From positions 1 through 26,948 of the forward strand of contig JAEMSV010000052.1 in assembly GCA_016462625.1 (NCBI GenBank): a stretch of 26,948 nucleotides of DNA, in the 5' to 3' direction. The notes beneath the pieces were generated by a model, which did no database searches, was not told where the DNA came from, and saw only the letters and a list, made by a program, of their open reading frames with translations. Below are positions 15,210 through 22,637 of this stretch, one piece after another. The first letter of the stretch is position 1. Every line of letters begins with the position of its first letter. The stretch is from Solirubrobacteraceae bacterium. GTDB lineage: Bacteria; Actinomycetota; Thermoleophilia; Solirubrobacterales; Solirubrobacteraceae. Both the position numbers and the translations under genes were made by a program.

Positions 15210-16493
15210 ATGGAAGCTGCCACTCGTCTCCCCTTCGCCATGGTCAGCGTCCGCAACGGGCGCCTGATCGTCGATGGGCTGCTCATCGACGACGAGACCC
15301 TTGTCCGGCTCGCCGAGGACGCCGAGGATCCGGCCCAGTTCGTCCGCGACGCGATGGTCATCGGGGCGCGGGTGCTCGACCGCGAGCAGGCTGGCACGAA
15401 CACGGACTTCGTGAAGGTCGAGTTCGAACGCGCGGCGCGCGAGCTCAACGACGCGTTCACGCAGCGCGCGAAGGCCGTCGCCGACCGGCTCGACGAGAAG
15501 GTCGACCAGACGTTCGGCCCCGAGGACGGGCACGTCACTAAGGCGCTGGCCAGGCACTTCAGCGACGACTCGACCGGCGCGGTCCAGCACAAGGTCCGCA
15601 AGGTGCTCGACGAGGTCGCGGCGCAGATGCGCGAGGACCTGCGCAAGTCGCTGACCACCGACAGCTCGGACAACCCGATCGTCGCGATGCAGAAGGCGTC
15701 GCTCGGCGTGATGAAGCACAACGCCGACCAGCAGAACGCCCACCTCAAGGCGATGGCCGACCGGCTCGAGGCCGTGAAGATCGAGCTGACTGAGCTGAAG
15801 GCCGAGCGTGAGAAGCACGTCGAGCTCGACGCCGAGCGCGAGAAGGGCACCGCGAAGGGCCGCACCTACGAGGAGGCCCTCGTCGAGGTGCTCGACGACC
15901 TCGCCACCGCCCGCGGCGACGTCTGCGAGGCGGTCGGCGACTTCGGCGGCGAGGGCGGCCGCAAGGGCGACGCCGTCATCGCGCTGGACGCATGCGGCGG
16001 GCCGGCGCGCGGGCGGATCGTCTTCGAGGCGAAGAACCGGCGCCTCTCCAAGAAGGAGGCGCTCGCCGAGCTCGACGGCGCGCTGCGCACCCGCTCCGCC
16101 GACTACGCGGTGCTCGTCGTTCCCTCGGACGAGAAGCTGCCGGCGCGCACGAACCCGCTGCGGGAGTTCAACGGCGACAAGCTGTTCGTCACGTTCGATC
16201 CGGAAGACGGTTCGAGCCTCGCGCTCGAGGTCGCGTACGGGCTGGCCCGCGCGCGGGTCCTGCAGGCCCGCTCGGCGACCGACGGAGTCGATCCCGACGC
16301 GGTCCGCGCGGAGGTCGAGCGCGCCCAGGGCGGCATGGATGAGGTGCGGCGCATCAAGACGCAGCTCTCGAACGCCCGGACGAGCTTGGACAACGCCCAG
16401 GGCCTCGTCGACGCGATGGCCGAAACGGTGCGCACCCACCTGGCGCGCATCGACGAGCTGATCGCGACCGCGGAGCCGGACGCAGACGACTAG
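15210..16493 (+). CDS. Coiled-coil protein with PD-(D/E)XK nuclease-like domain
   Basis: A 427-residue soluble protein. The N-terminal part is helical, with a long coiled coil to about residue 213 (charged A/E/K heptads). A compact domain at about 215-345 shows the PD-(D/E)XK pattern: helix with E222 (TYEEALVEVL), D254 in RKGDAVIAL, and E273-x-K275 in RIVFEAKNRR, then a helix and AVLVVPSDE. A second helical segment ends the protein. The domain resembles DUF2130/RmuC-like restriction-endonuclease-fold proteins, so DNA cleavage or binding is plausible. The start may be ATG 15210 or ATG 15240. It diverges from the hypothetical winged-helix-like gene. Its TAG stop shares CTAG with the stop of a degraded minus-strand frame. 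Family placement is from motif spacing only. Confidence 0.8.
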   Translation: MEAATRLPFAMVSVRNGRLIVDGLLIDDETLVRLAEDAEDPAQFVRDAMVIGARVLDREQAGTNTDFVKVEFERAARELNDAFTQRAKAVADRLDEKVDQTFGPEDGHVTKALARHFSDDSTGAVQHKVRKVLDEVAAQMREDLRKSLTTDSSDNPIVAMQKASLGVMKHNADQQNAHLKAMADRLEAVKIELTELKAEREKHVELDAEREKGTAKGRTYEEALVEVLDDLATARGDVCEAVGDFGGEGGRKGDAVIALDACGGPARGRIVFEAKNRRLSKKEALAELDGALRTRSADYAVLVVPSDEKLPARTNPLREFNGDKLFVTFDPEDGSSLALEVAYGLARARVLQARSATDGVDPDAVRAEVERAQGGMDEVRRIKTQLSNARTSLDNAQGLVDAMAETVRTHLARIDELIATAEPDADD

Positions 16494-16674
16494 AGGGCCT
16501 CGGCGGCACGCTCGAACGCGTCGCGGGCGGCATCGCCGCGAACGGCGATCACGATCCGGGCCGGTACGTGCCGGTCACGGTGCCGAACGCCGGCAGCGCG
16601 AGGCTCCGGCATTCGAGCTGCTCGGCCGGCCGCAGCGTGGTGAGGTCGGCCTCGAGGATGTCGGGCGTGAGCAT
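16490..16674 (-). pseudogene. Small gene remnant with an apparent frameshift
   Basis: The minus strand opens at ATG 16674 with a coding-like frame (MLTPDILEADLTTLRPAEQL, then CRSLALPAFGTVTGTYRP) that hits TGA at 16551-16549. The adjacent frame then continues as IVIAVRGDAARDAFERAAEA and stops at TAG 16492-16490, sharing CTAG with the convergent nuclease stop. Adding one base in the CCC run near 16558-16560 would join the two into a protein of about 60 residues. Alternatively both pieces are chance frames, or there is a sequencing error. No family recognised. Confidence 0.35.
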
Positions 16675-16725
16675 GGGGGTGTGAGCATTTCGCGTCGGCA
16701 GGCGAACCGCAATGCGCACACCCCC
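16675..16725. terminator. Long inverted repeat after the ceramidase gene
   Basis: Arms 16675-16689 and 16711-16725 (GGGGGTGTGAGCATT / AATGCGCACACCCCC) pair over 15 bp with one mismatch. The 21-nt loop contains a smaller stem, TTCGC/GCGAA. On the minus strand the structure begins 4 nt after the ceramidase stop codon, where a terminator for the oxidase-ceramidase operon would sit. No T-tract follows. It also directly abuts the start of the small minus-strand remnant. Confidence 0.55.
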
Positions 16726-16729
16726 GGGC

Positions 16730-18955
16730 TCAGCGGACGGTGACCGCCTCGCCGCTGCGGTTGCCGTGCGTGTCGACCGCGCCGCCCGCGGGGACCGAGG
16801 CAGTACCCCCCGGGGGAGCGGCTGCGACGCCGTCGACGATCGGCACGGTGCGCGGCGCCCCGTCCACGACGAACGTCACGTCACCCTCGGCCGCGCTCGG
16901 CCTCGCCGTCAGGTCGACGTTCTCGCGGGCCGCGGCGTAGCCGACGCGTACGGCCGCCTCCCCCGGGATCGGCATGACGGTGAGCGCGCCCGGCCCGACC
17001 TCGAACGGCGCCGACTCGAGACGGTATCGCGACGCGGTCACCACGAGCCGGTAGGCCCCCGCCGCTGCGTCCAGCGGGACCTCCCACCGGACGTCGTACC
17101 TCCCGTCGGTTCCGGTCCGCCAGATCATGGCCAGGCCCAGGTCCGAATCGACCTCGGTCCAGCTCGATCCGGTCCGCCGCTCGGCCCGCACGAACGCGGA
17201 CCCGACGGGGCGGTCCGAACCGAGCGCTCCGCCCTGCCACGACAGCGTCGCGTGCCCGAGACGCGGGACGACCGCCGCCGGGCCGGCGAGGATCGTGCCG
17301 GCCTCCGCCCCGGTCGGATACGCCGGGCCGTCGGGCTTGACGCCGCGCTGGGCGTCGTATGCCCGCGGGGCGGGTGCCGGCTCGCCGCGGACCAGCCGGG
17401 ACGACAGGTCGCGCAGCGACCCCTTCAGCAGGTTCAGCTCGAGACGGCCGTACATCGTCGAGCCGCCCTCGTAGTGCTGGGTGTCGTACTCCTCGGGTGT
17501 GGTGATGTAGTTGATGTACTCGTTGGCCAGGCCCGCGATCACGACCTTGCGGACTCCGGCGGGAGAGCCGGCCAGCAGCACGTCGTGCTTGACGCGGGCG
17601 CCGGCTTCCTTCGTCGGCTCGCCCGGCAGCGACGCGATCATCCGGTCACCGACGCGGACCACCATCAGCGGCACCGACTTCGGGAACGAGCCCACCGGCA
17701 CGATCAGCTTGTGGGCGTGGCCCATCGCCAGCGTGCGCCCGGACTTCTGGCCTTCCAGCGACGTCTTCGTGACGTCATACAGGGGCCCCCGACCCTCTTC
17801 CGAGCCCGTCAAGAACGGCAGCCCCGGGTAGGCCCGGTCGCCGACGCGCCCGCCCTCGACCCACTGGCCGCAGAAGCAGGTCTGCGTCCAGCGCACGTCG
17901 ACCGGAAGGTCGGAGGTCATCGCCGCGCCGGCCTCGCGCCACGCCCGCAGCATGGACTCCGCCTCGGCCCGGCCGACCTCGTCGGCTCCCGCGGGTCCCG
18001 TGTGCTCCAGGCCGGCCGACTGGTCGCCCTCTGCGCCGTTGCCGTAGACGTTGACCACCTGTCTCCCGGCGGGCACATCGCCTTCCTCACGGACGGTCTG
18101 CTCGAACACGCGGGTCGCGCTCGCGTGGTGATCGCCGCTGTACGCGCGGATCTCGGACTTCACGACCGTCCCGTGATCGGCGAACTGCGACCACGCGCCG
18201 ATCGGGATGCGCGTGCCGTCGACGACCTGATCGACGCGCAGCACGTCGACCTCGGGGTCGATCGTGCCCGCGTATCCCTCGGGGTCGTCCTCGACACGGC
18301 CTTCGCCAGGGCGCTTCTGGACCCCGTGATTGGCCAGGTGCGCCTCGAGGCTGCGGTTCTGCGTGACACCGAGCAGCTGCTCCTCGCCCCATCCCGCCAC
18401 GGCGGGCGCGAGGTTCGTGTCGGCCTCACGGATCGCCGCGGAGATCTGCTGGACGAGGAAGGTGTAGAGCTGGCGGTCGGCCCGCACCGGGTCGAGCAGC
18501 AACGACAGCGTGCTGATGTTCGTCAGCAGCATGTTCGCGTTCGGCGACGCCGTGTTCAGGGTCGCGTAGTTCGAGAATCCGCCCGGGCCCGCATGCGTGT
18601 GGGTCGCGCTGATGAGCACGTTGCTCTGGGTGAAGCCAAGATCGCGGACGGCCTCAGCGACGTGCTGTTGCAGGCCACCGGGGATCATGAACAGCTCGGC
18701 TGCGACGAGGGCCACCTTGCGACCACCCTGCTCGAGCACCATCGCCTTGGAGAAGAGCCGGGTCTGCTGCCCCTCGACCAGGCGGTCCGCCCGGGTCCAC
18801 CCGCCGAGGTAGTAGCCCGTGCGGGGCGGTGTGATGTCGGCCTGGCCGGCTCCGGCCCGGAGACCGGGCTCGGGAGCCTGCGCCTGCGCTGAGGCCGCCG
18901 GCGCCGCCACGGCGGCCGCTCCGGCCAGAAGGGCGAGCCACCGGCGGCGACTCAC
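16730..18955 (-). CDS. Secreted neutral/alkaline ceramidase-family amidohydrolase
   Basis: A 741-residue protein with a Tat-like signal (MSRRRWLALLAGAAA, cleavage near residue 24). The neutral ceramidase domain follows (PF04734) and then a C-terminal beta-sandwich region (about 560-741). Expected active-site residues are present: H119/H121 (ATHTHAGPGG), H261 (FADHGT), Ser313 in NGAEGDQSAG (family NxGDVSP), E446 (LPGEPTKE) and Y480/Y483 (NEYINYITTPEEYDTQHYEGG split: NEYINYITT, EYDTQHYEGG). The family cleaves the amide of ceramide or other N-acyl amines outside the cell. The GTG start overlaps the oxidase stop as GTGA, so the two are coupled. Substrate is inferred from family; bacterial members may act on other N-acyl lipids. 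Confidence 0.9.
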   Translation of the reverse strand: MSRRRWLALLAGAAAVAAPAASAQAQAPEPGLRAGAGQADITPPRTGYYLGGWTRADRLVEGQQTRLFSKAMVLEQGGRKVALVAAELFMIPGGLQQHVAEAVRDLGFTQSNVLISATHTHAGPGGFSNYATLNTASPNANMLLTNISTLSLLLDPVRADRQLYTFLVQQISAAIREADTNLAPAVAGWGEEQLLGVTQNRSLEAHLANHGVQKRPGEGRVEDDPEGYAGTIDPEVDVLRVDQVVDGTRIPIGAWSQFADHGTVVKSEIRAYSGDHHASATRVFEQTVREEGDVPAGRQVVNVYGNGAEGDQSAGLEHTGPAGADEVGRAEAESMLRAWREAGAAMTSDLPVDVRWTQTCFCGQWVEGGRVGDRAYPGLPFLTGSEEGRGPLYDVTKTSLEGQKSGRTLAMGHAHKLIVPVGSFPKSVPLMVVRVGDRMIASLPGEPTKEAGARVKHDVLLAGSPAGVRKVVIAGLANEYINYITTPEEYDTQHYEGGSTMYGRLELNLLKGSLRDLSSRLVRGEPAPAPRAYDAQRGVKPDGPAYPTGAEAGTILAGPAAVVPRLGHATLSWQGGALGSDRPVGSAFVRAERRTGSSWTEVDSDLGLAMIWRTGTDGRYDVRWEVPLDAAAGAYRLVVTASRYRLESAPFEVGPGALTVMPIPGEAAVRVGYAAARENVDLTARPSAAEGDVTFVVDGAPRTVPIVDGVAAAPPGGTASVPAGGAVDTHGNRSGEAVTVR

Positions 18956-20430
18956 AGGGCCGCCTCGACCTCGGCCGCGACGGCCTTGCCCGCGCGGACG
19001 GCGCCGTCCATGTAGCCCGACCACGCCGTCGCGGTCTCGGTGCACGCGAAGTGCAGCGCGCCCTCCGGCCGCCGCAGCGCGTCCTTGTAGCCCGTGATCG
19101 TGCCGGGCTGCGGCACCGCCACCGGGCAGCCGCGGTGCCATTCCTGCGCGTCCCAGTTGACGTCGAGGTACTGGCGCGGCGTGCGCGCCTCCTCGCCGAA
19201 CCACCGGGCGAACTGATCGAGGACCGCCGCGCGGCGCTCGGGCAGGGGCATCTCGTTCCAGTCCCGCGCGGCCTGGGAGTCGATGAAGCCCATGATCACC
19301 CCGGGGGTGCCGCTGCCCGGCGAGATGTCGAACGTGACCTGCACCGGGCCCACGTCGCTCGTGATCTGGCCGGTGTACCCCTTGGCGCGCCACCAGGGGG
19401 TGTCGTAGACCGCGACGGCCTTGCCGACCGACCCCATCGGCGAGTGCTGGCAGATCTGGTCCTTGAGCCCGGACAGCAGCGGCTCGTACGAGATCCGCGG
19501 GATCAACGGCGGCGGGACCGCGACGATCACGCGCTTGGCGACGACCGTGACGCCGTCGGCGTGGACCGTGGTGCGATCGCCCTCGGTGACGACGCGCCGC
19601 GCCGGGGAGTCGTACGTGACGGCGTCCTTGCCCAGCTGCTCGGCGACCCGCTCGCAGACGAGCATGCTGCCGCCGTCGAACTGCGACTCCTGCGCGCCAG
19701 CATTGACGTTGAGGAGGTTCTGGATCGTCCCGGCCGAGCGGACGTAGAAGACGAGGTGGAGCGCCGAGACCTCCCACGACTCGACGCTGAAGAGCGCCGG
19801 GATCGCGAGGTCGAGCAGCTTCTGCGACATGAACTTGCTCGTGTTCTGGCGGATCCACGTGTAGGCGGTGATCCGGTCGAGCTCGGCGGCCTGGGGGTGC
19901 TCCCACGGCTTGGCCGGGTCCATGCTGCCCGCGAGGCCGTTGAGTCGTGACATCGCGCGGCTGACCTCGAGCAGCGACTGGACGTCGGCCTGCGGGACGG
20001 TGCCCGTGTAGGTCTTGCGCTGCCCGTTGAACTCCTGGACGTTCTTCCCGCGGTTCCACGTCGGGTACGTGCCGACCCCGACCTCCTTGGCGAGCGCGAG
20101 GATCTCGGTCTGCTGCGGCCCGACGAAGGTGGCGCCCCAGTTGATGGGGGTACCGTCGCCGAGCTTCACCGTCCACACGCGCCCGCCCGGGCGATCGTCG
20201 GCCTCGACGACGTGGACCGACTTCCCGGCCTTCGTCAGCGCGCGGGCGGCGTTCAGGCCGGTCAGGCCCGCGCCGATGATGGCGACGTCCACCTCCTTGG
20301 TCTCCGAGGGCGTTCCGGGCGACCCGGGTTCGGCCCCGGACGCCGGCGCCGAGGCGACCGTGGCGGTGAGGGCGCTGGCGCTCGCGGTGGCCAGCAGCGT
20401 GCGGCGAGAGAGACGAAGCGACTCGGACAT
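18952..20430 (-). CDS. Secreted FAD-dependent amine oxidase (monoamine oxidase family)
   Basis: A 492-residue protein with a Tat signal (LSRRTLLATASASAL, about residues 7-21) and probable cleavage near 32. The FAD-binding GAGLTG is at 53-58, with EADDRPGGRVWT following. K337 in SPMGSVGKAVAVYD matches the catalytic lysine region of monoamine oxidases, and the C-terminal ETATAWSGYMDGAVRAG is the family's second FAD motif. C435 (WHRGCPVAVPQPG) aligns with the cysteine that binds FAD covalently in animal MAO, so covalent flavin is possible. It would oxidise an amine to an aldehyde with release of ammonia and peroxide. It is first in an operon with the ceramidase, divergent from a TetR gene across an 85-bp region containing a palindrome 20 bp from this ATG. 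Confidence 0.93.
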   Translation of the reverse strand: MSESLRLSRRTLLATASASALTATVASAPASGAEPGSPGTPSETKEVDVAIIGAGLTGLNAARALTKAGKSVHVVEADDRPGGRVWTVKLGDGTPINWGATFVGPQQTEILALAKEVGVGTYPTWNRGKNVQEFNGQRKTYTGTVPQADVQSLLEVSRAMSRLNGLAGSMDPAKPWEHPQAAELDRITAYTWIRQNTSKFMSQKLLDLAIPALFSVESWEVSALHLVFYVRSAGTIQNLLNVNAGAQESQFDGGSMLVCERVAEQLGKDAVTYDSPARRVVTEGDRTTVHADGVTVVAKRVIVAVPPPLIPRISYEPLLSGLKDQICQHSPMGSVGKAVAVYDTPWWRAKGYTGQITSDVGPVQVTFDISPGSGTPGVIMGFIDSQAARDWNEMPLPERRAAVLDQFARWFGEEARTPRQYLDVNWDAQEWHRGCPVAVPQPGTITGYKDALRRPEGALHFACTETATAWSGYMDGAVRAGKAVAAEVEAAL

Positions 20431-20450
20431 GGGGTATTCCTACCGACCTC

Positions 20451-20466
20451 TTGGACGGATGTCCAA
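20451..20466. promoter_or_regulatory. Palindromic operator candidate TTGGAC-N4-GTCCAA (site 2)
   Basis: A perfect inverted repeat with a GGAT spacer, lying between the divergent amine oxidase and TetR genes, 20 bp from the oxidase ATG and 49 bp from the TetR ATG. Flanking C/G bases extend the dyad by one pair. An extra half-site GTCCAA is at 20483-20488. Position and shape are those expected of the binding site of the adjacent TetR protein. The identical arms occur at 3475-3490. Confidence 0.6.
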
Positions 20467-20515
20467 GAATTTTGTGTCACCGGTCCAACCCGTCTGTGTG
20501 GTGTGATGAGCTGAG

Positions 20516-21139
20516 ATGGCGACCGAGAACGCGGGCACCGAGCAGGAACCACGGCGCAATGCACGTGGCGAAGCCCGCAAAGCTCGCATCATCGACGCTG
20601 CGCTGCGCGTCGTGGGCTCGAGAGGCATCTCCGGCGTCACGCATCGAGCGGTCGCCAGTGAGGCCGGCATCACGCCCGGGCTGATCACCTACTACTTCCC
20701 CACGGTCGACGAGCTCCTCGAAGGAACGCTGCGCAGCTACGTCGACGCGGACATGGAGCGGGTCGCCGCTGCCATCCAGGTGCTCGAGGACACCGGGCCG
20801 CAGGCTGACCGCGGCGCCGTGCTCGGGGCGGTCTTCCAGGCCGTCGCGGCGGAGCCGTCTGAGCAGGCCGCGCAGTTCGAGCTCTATCTCGAGTCCGTGC
20901 GGCGCCCCGGCCTGCGCGATGTCGCGTGCGAGTCGCTCAACGGCTACGCCGAGCTTGGCCGCATCGCGTTCGAGCGGCTCGGGTCAGACCGGCCCGAAGA
21001 AGCCTCGCGCGCGCTGGTCGCGATGCTCGACGGCTTCGCGATGCATCAGCTCGTCGATCAGGACGACGCGTTCATCGAGCGCATCGGCCTCCCGGCCGTC
21101 CTTGCGCTCGTGAATGCGTACGCGCCTGAGCCAAGCTAG
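20516..21139 (+). CDS. TetR/AcrR-family transcriptional regulator
   Basis: A 207-residue TetR protein. Residues about 20-70 hold the DNA-binding domain (ARKARIIDAALRVVGSRG, then the helix-turn-helix HRAVASEAGITPGLITYYFP). The rest is the helical ligand-binding and dimer domain, with a C-terminal segment (RALVAMLDGFAMHQLVDQDD) typical of TetR_C proteins. It is divergent from the oxidase-ceramidase operon and most likely represses it, relieved by a lipid or amine ligand; this is inferred from position. The palindrome at 20451-20466 is the obvious site, and its duplicate at 3475-3490 suggests a second target. No strong ribosome site precedes the ATG. Its stop shares CTAG with the convergent SepIVA-like gene. 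Confidence 0.94.
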   Translation: MATENAGTEQEPRRNARGEARKARIIDAALRVVGSRGISGVTHRAVASEAGITPGLITYYFPTVDELLEGTLRSYVDADMERVAAAIQVLEDTGPQADRGAVLGAVFQAVAAEPSEQAAQFELYLESVRRPGLRDVACESLNGYAELGRIAFERLGSDRPEEASRALVAMLDGFAMHQLVDQDDAFIERIGLPAVLALVNAYAPEPS

Positions 21140-21600
21140 GCCACTTCGGCCGGCTCGTCCTTGCCCTGCAGGCGCTCGCGCCCGCGCTGGACGGCCGCGA
21201 TGAACTTCGAGAGGTTGACCTCGAGCGTGTTCAGGATCTCGTCGGCGTAGTCCTCCGCGCCGAGCCGGATCTCGCGCTCACGCGCCCGGGCGTCCTCGAT
21301 GATGTCCTCGGCGGCGCGCTCGGCCTGCTTGGTGACCTCCTCGTCGGAGACCAGCTGGGCCTGCTTGTCGCGCGCCTCCTTGACGATGCGCTCAGCTTCG
21401 CGCTTCGCCTCGGCGAGCATCTCCTGCCGCTCCTTGACGATCCAACGCGCCTGCTTGATCTCCTCAGGGATCGTCGCACGCATCTGATCGAGGATGTCGT
21501 AGATCTCTTCTTTGTCGACTCGGACCTGGTCCGTGAGCGGGACGGGCTTGGCGTTGTGCACCAAGTCATCCAGCTTGTCGATGAGCACGAGGACGTCCAT
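21136..21600 (-). CDS. SepIVA/DivIVA-like coiled-coil protein
   Basis: A 154-residue, almost entirely helical and highly charged protein. The N-terminus MDVLVLIDKLDDLVHNAKPV followed by VRVDKEEIYDILDQMRATIP matches actinobacterial proteins related to SepIVA (M. tuberculosis Rv2927c). A continuous coiled coil then runs from about 45 to 130 (ARWIVKERQEMLAEAKREAE onward). SepIVA is a DivIVA-domain protein tied to septation and polar growth; it is about 245 residues, so this copy is shorter. In mycobacteria the gene is next to yceD and rnc; here yceD is 9.5 kb away. The protein can be mistaken for ATP synthase subunit b, but it has no membrane helix. It lies 10 nt downstream of coaD. Confidence 0.75.
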   Translation of the reverse strand: MDVLVLIDKLDDLVHNAKPVPLTDQVRVDKEEIYDILDQMRATIPEEIKQARWIVKERQEMLAEAKREAERIVKEARDKQAQLVSDEEVTKQAERAAEDIIEDARAREREIRLGAEDYADEILNTLEVNLSKFIAAVQRGRERLQGKDEPAEVA

Positions 21601-21610
21601 ACGCAGTTCC

Positions 21611-22117
21611 CTAGGTTCGCTCCCGCGCCACTTCCTCCTTCAACCTCCTCGCGACTTCGGAGGGCACGAGGTCCCCGATGTCGCCGTCGAACTGCGCCAA
21701 TTCCTTGACGCCGCTCGAGCTGAGGAAACTGTACTGAGGTGAAGCAGCGAGGTAGAGGGTGTCGATATCCGGTGCCTGCAGGCGGTTGAGCTGATGCATC
21801 TCCAGCTCGTATTCGAAGTCCGAGATCGCGCGCAGGCCCTTCACGATCGCGCGGGCTCCGACCTCACGGGCGTAGTCGACCACGAGCGTCCGGAACTGAT
21901 CGGCCCGGACGTTGCCGAGATCGGCTGTGGCGTTCTCGATGAACGAGATGCGCTCCTCGGTCGAGAACATCGTCTTGCCCTTGCGATGCGGGACGTTGAC
22001 GACGGCGACGATCACCTCGTCGAAGAGGTGCGAGGCGCGCTCGATCACGTCGAGGTGGCCGTACGTGATCGGGTCGTAGGACCCGGGGCAGACGGCAATG
22101 CGGTTGTCAGGCGTCAT
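21611..22117 (-). CDS. coaD: Phosphopantetheine adenylyltransferase
   Basis: A 168-residue CoaD of typical length. The nucleotidyltransferase motif is GSYDPITYGH (12-21), with the conserved RAISDFEYELEMHQLNR (96-112) and the C-terminal YSFLSSSGVKEL, which corresponds to the family ISSSxVKE motif. It transfers AMP from ATP to 4'-phosphopantetheine, giving dephospho-CoA, the penultimate step of CoA synthesis. ATG 22117 begins immediately before the conserved strand (MTPDNRIAVCPGSYDP); longer frames upstream are unrelated. It overlaps the 3' end of rsmD by 11 nt, and the rsmD-coaD pairing is conserved across Gram-positive bacteria. Confidence 0.97.
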   Translation of the reverse strand: MTPDNRIAVCPGSYDPITYGHLDVIERASHLFDEVIVAVVNVPHRKGKTMFSTEERISFIENATADLGNVRADQFRTLVVDYAREVGARAIVKGLRAISDFEYELEMHQLNRLQAPDIDTLYLAASPQYSFLSSSGVKELAQFDGDIGDLVPSEVARRLKEEVARERT

Positions 22118-22637
22118 GTATGCGGATGAGGGTGTCGCCGTAGCGGCGCTCGTCGGCAAGAGCCATGTCGAGCTCCAGCGGGCTCCGGCGATCACTTTCG
22201 GACACTACCCGGCCGCTCGGCGCGAGAACCGGAGGCAGGGCGTCTGACAGCGCTCGCCCGAGTCCGTCTGGATGCCGGTACGGGGGGTCGAGAATCACGA
22301 GATCGTAGGCGGCTCCGCGCTTCGATGCGTCGTTGAGGGCCTGGATTGCATCGCGCCGATGGACTGGTGCGACCACACCGAGGGTGTCCAGGTTGCGCCG
22401 GATCGCCGTGATGGCGGCGTTCGCGCTGTCCACGAACTCGCAGCTGGCGGCGCCGCGCGAGAGCGCCTCGATCCCCACCGCGCCCGACCCCGCGTAGAGG
22501 TCGAGGACGCGGGCGCCCTCCAGCTCCCCGAGGATGCTGAACAGGGCCTCGCGGACCCGGTCGGACGTCGGGCGCGTATCGCGACCCGGCGGCGCGACCA
22601 GCCGCCGGCCGCCGTACTGGCCCGCCACGACCCTCAC
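22107..22637 (-). CDS. rsmD: 16S rRNA (guanine966-N2)-methyltransferase RsmD
   Basis: A 176-residue protein of normal RsmD length. It starts MRVVAGQYGGRRLVAPPG, a family hallmark, with RPTSDRVREALFSIL following. The SAM motif is DLYAGSGAVGIEALSRGA (46-63) and the catalytic motif is DPPY (117-120). RsmD methylates G966 of 16S rRNA during 30S assembly. The GTG start overlaps the recG stop in a GTGA tetranucleotide, and the 3' end overlaps coaD, so recG-rsmD-coaD should be translated as one coupled unit. Confidence 0.96.
   Translation of the reverse strand: MRVVAGQYGGRRLVAPPGRDTRPTSDRVREALFSILGELEGARVLDLYAGSGAVGIEALSRGAASCEFVDSANAAITAIRRNLDTLGVVAPVHRRDAIQALNDASKRGAAYDLVILDPPYRHPDGLGRALSDALPPVLAPSGRVVSESDRRSPLELDMALADERRYGDTLIRIHDA

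Noticed and set aside
16730..20176. A single continuous minus-strand frame that would fuse about 400 extra residues to the ceramidase
   Set aside because: The extra part is the out-of-frame reading of the amine oxidase gene. The GTG at 18955 gives a proper signal peptide and a GTGA overlap.
20438..20466. TTGGAC as a -35 promoter box for a leaderless amine oxidase transcript
   Set aside because: Spacing would allow it, but the -10 candidate (TAGGAA) is poor and the same logic fails at the 3475 copy. A protein-binding dyad explains both sites better.
21136..21600. ATP synthase subunit b-like identity for the coiled-coil protein
   Set aside because: No membrane helix and no neighbouring ATP synthase genes; the N-terminus and context fit SepIVA/DivIVA-like proteins.
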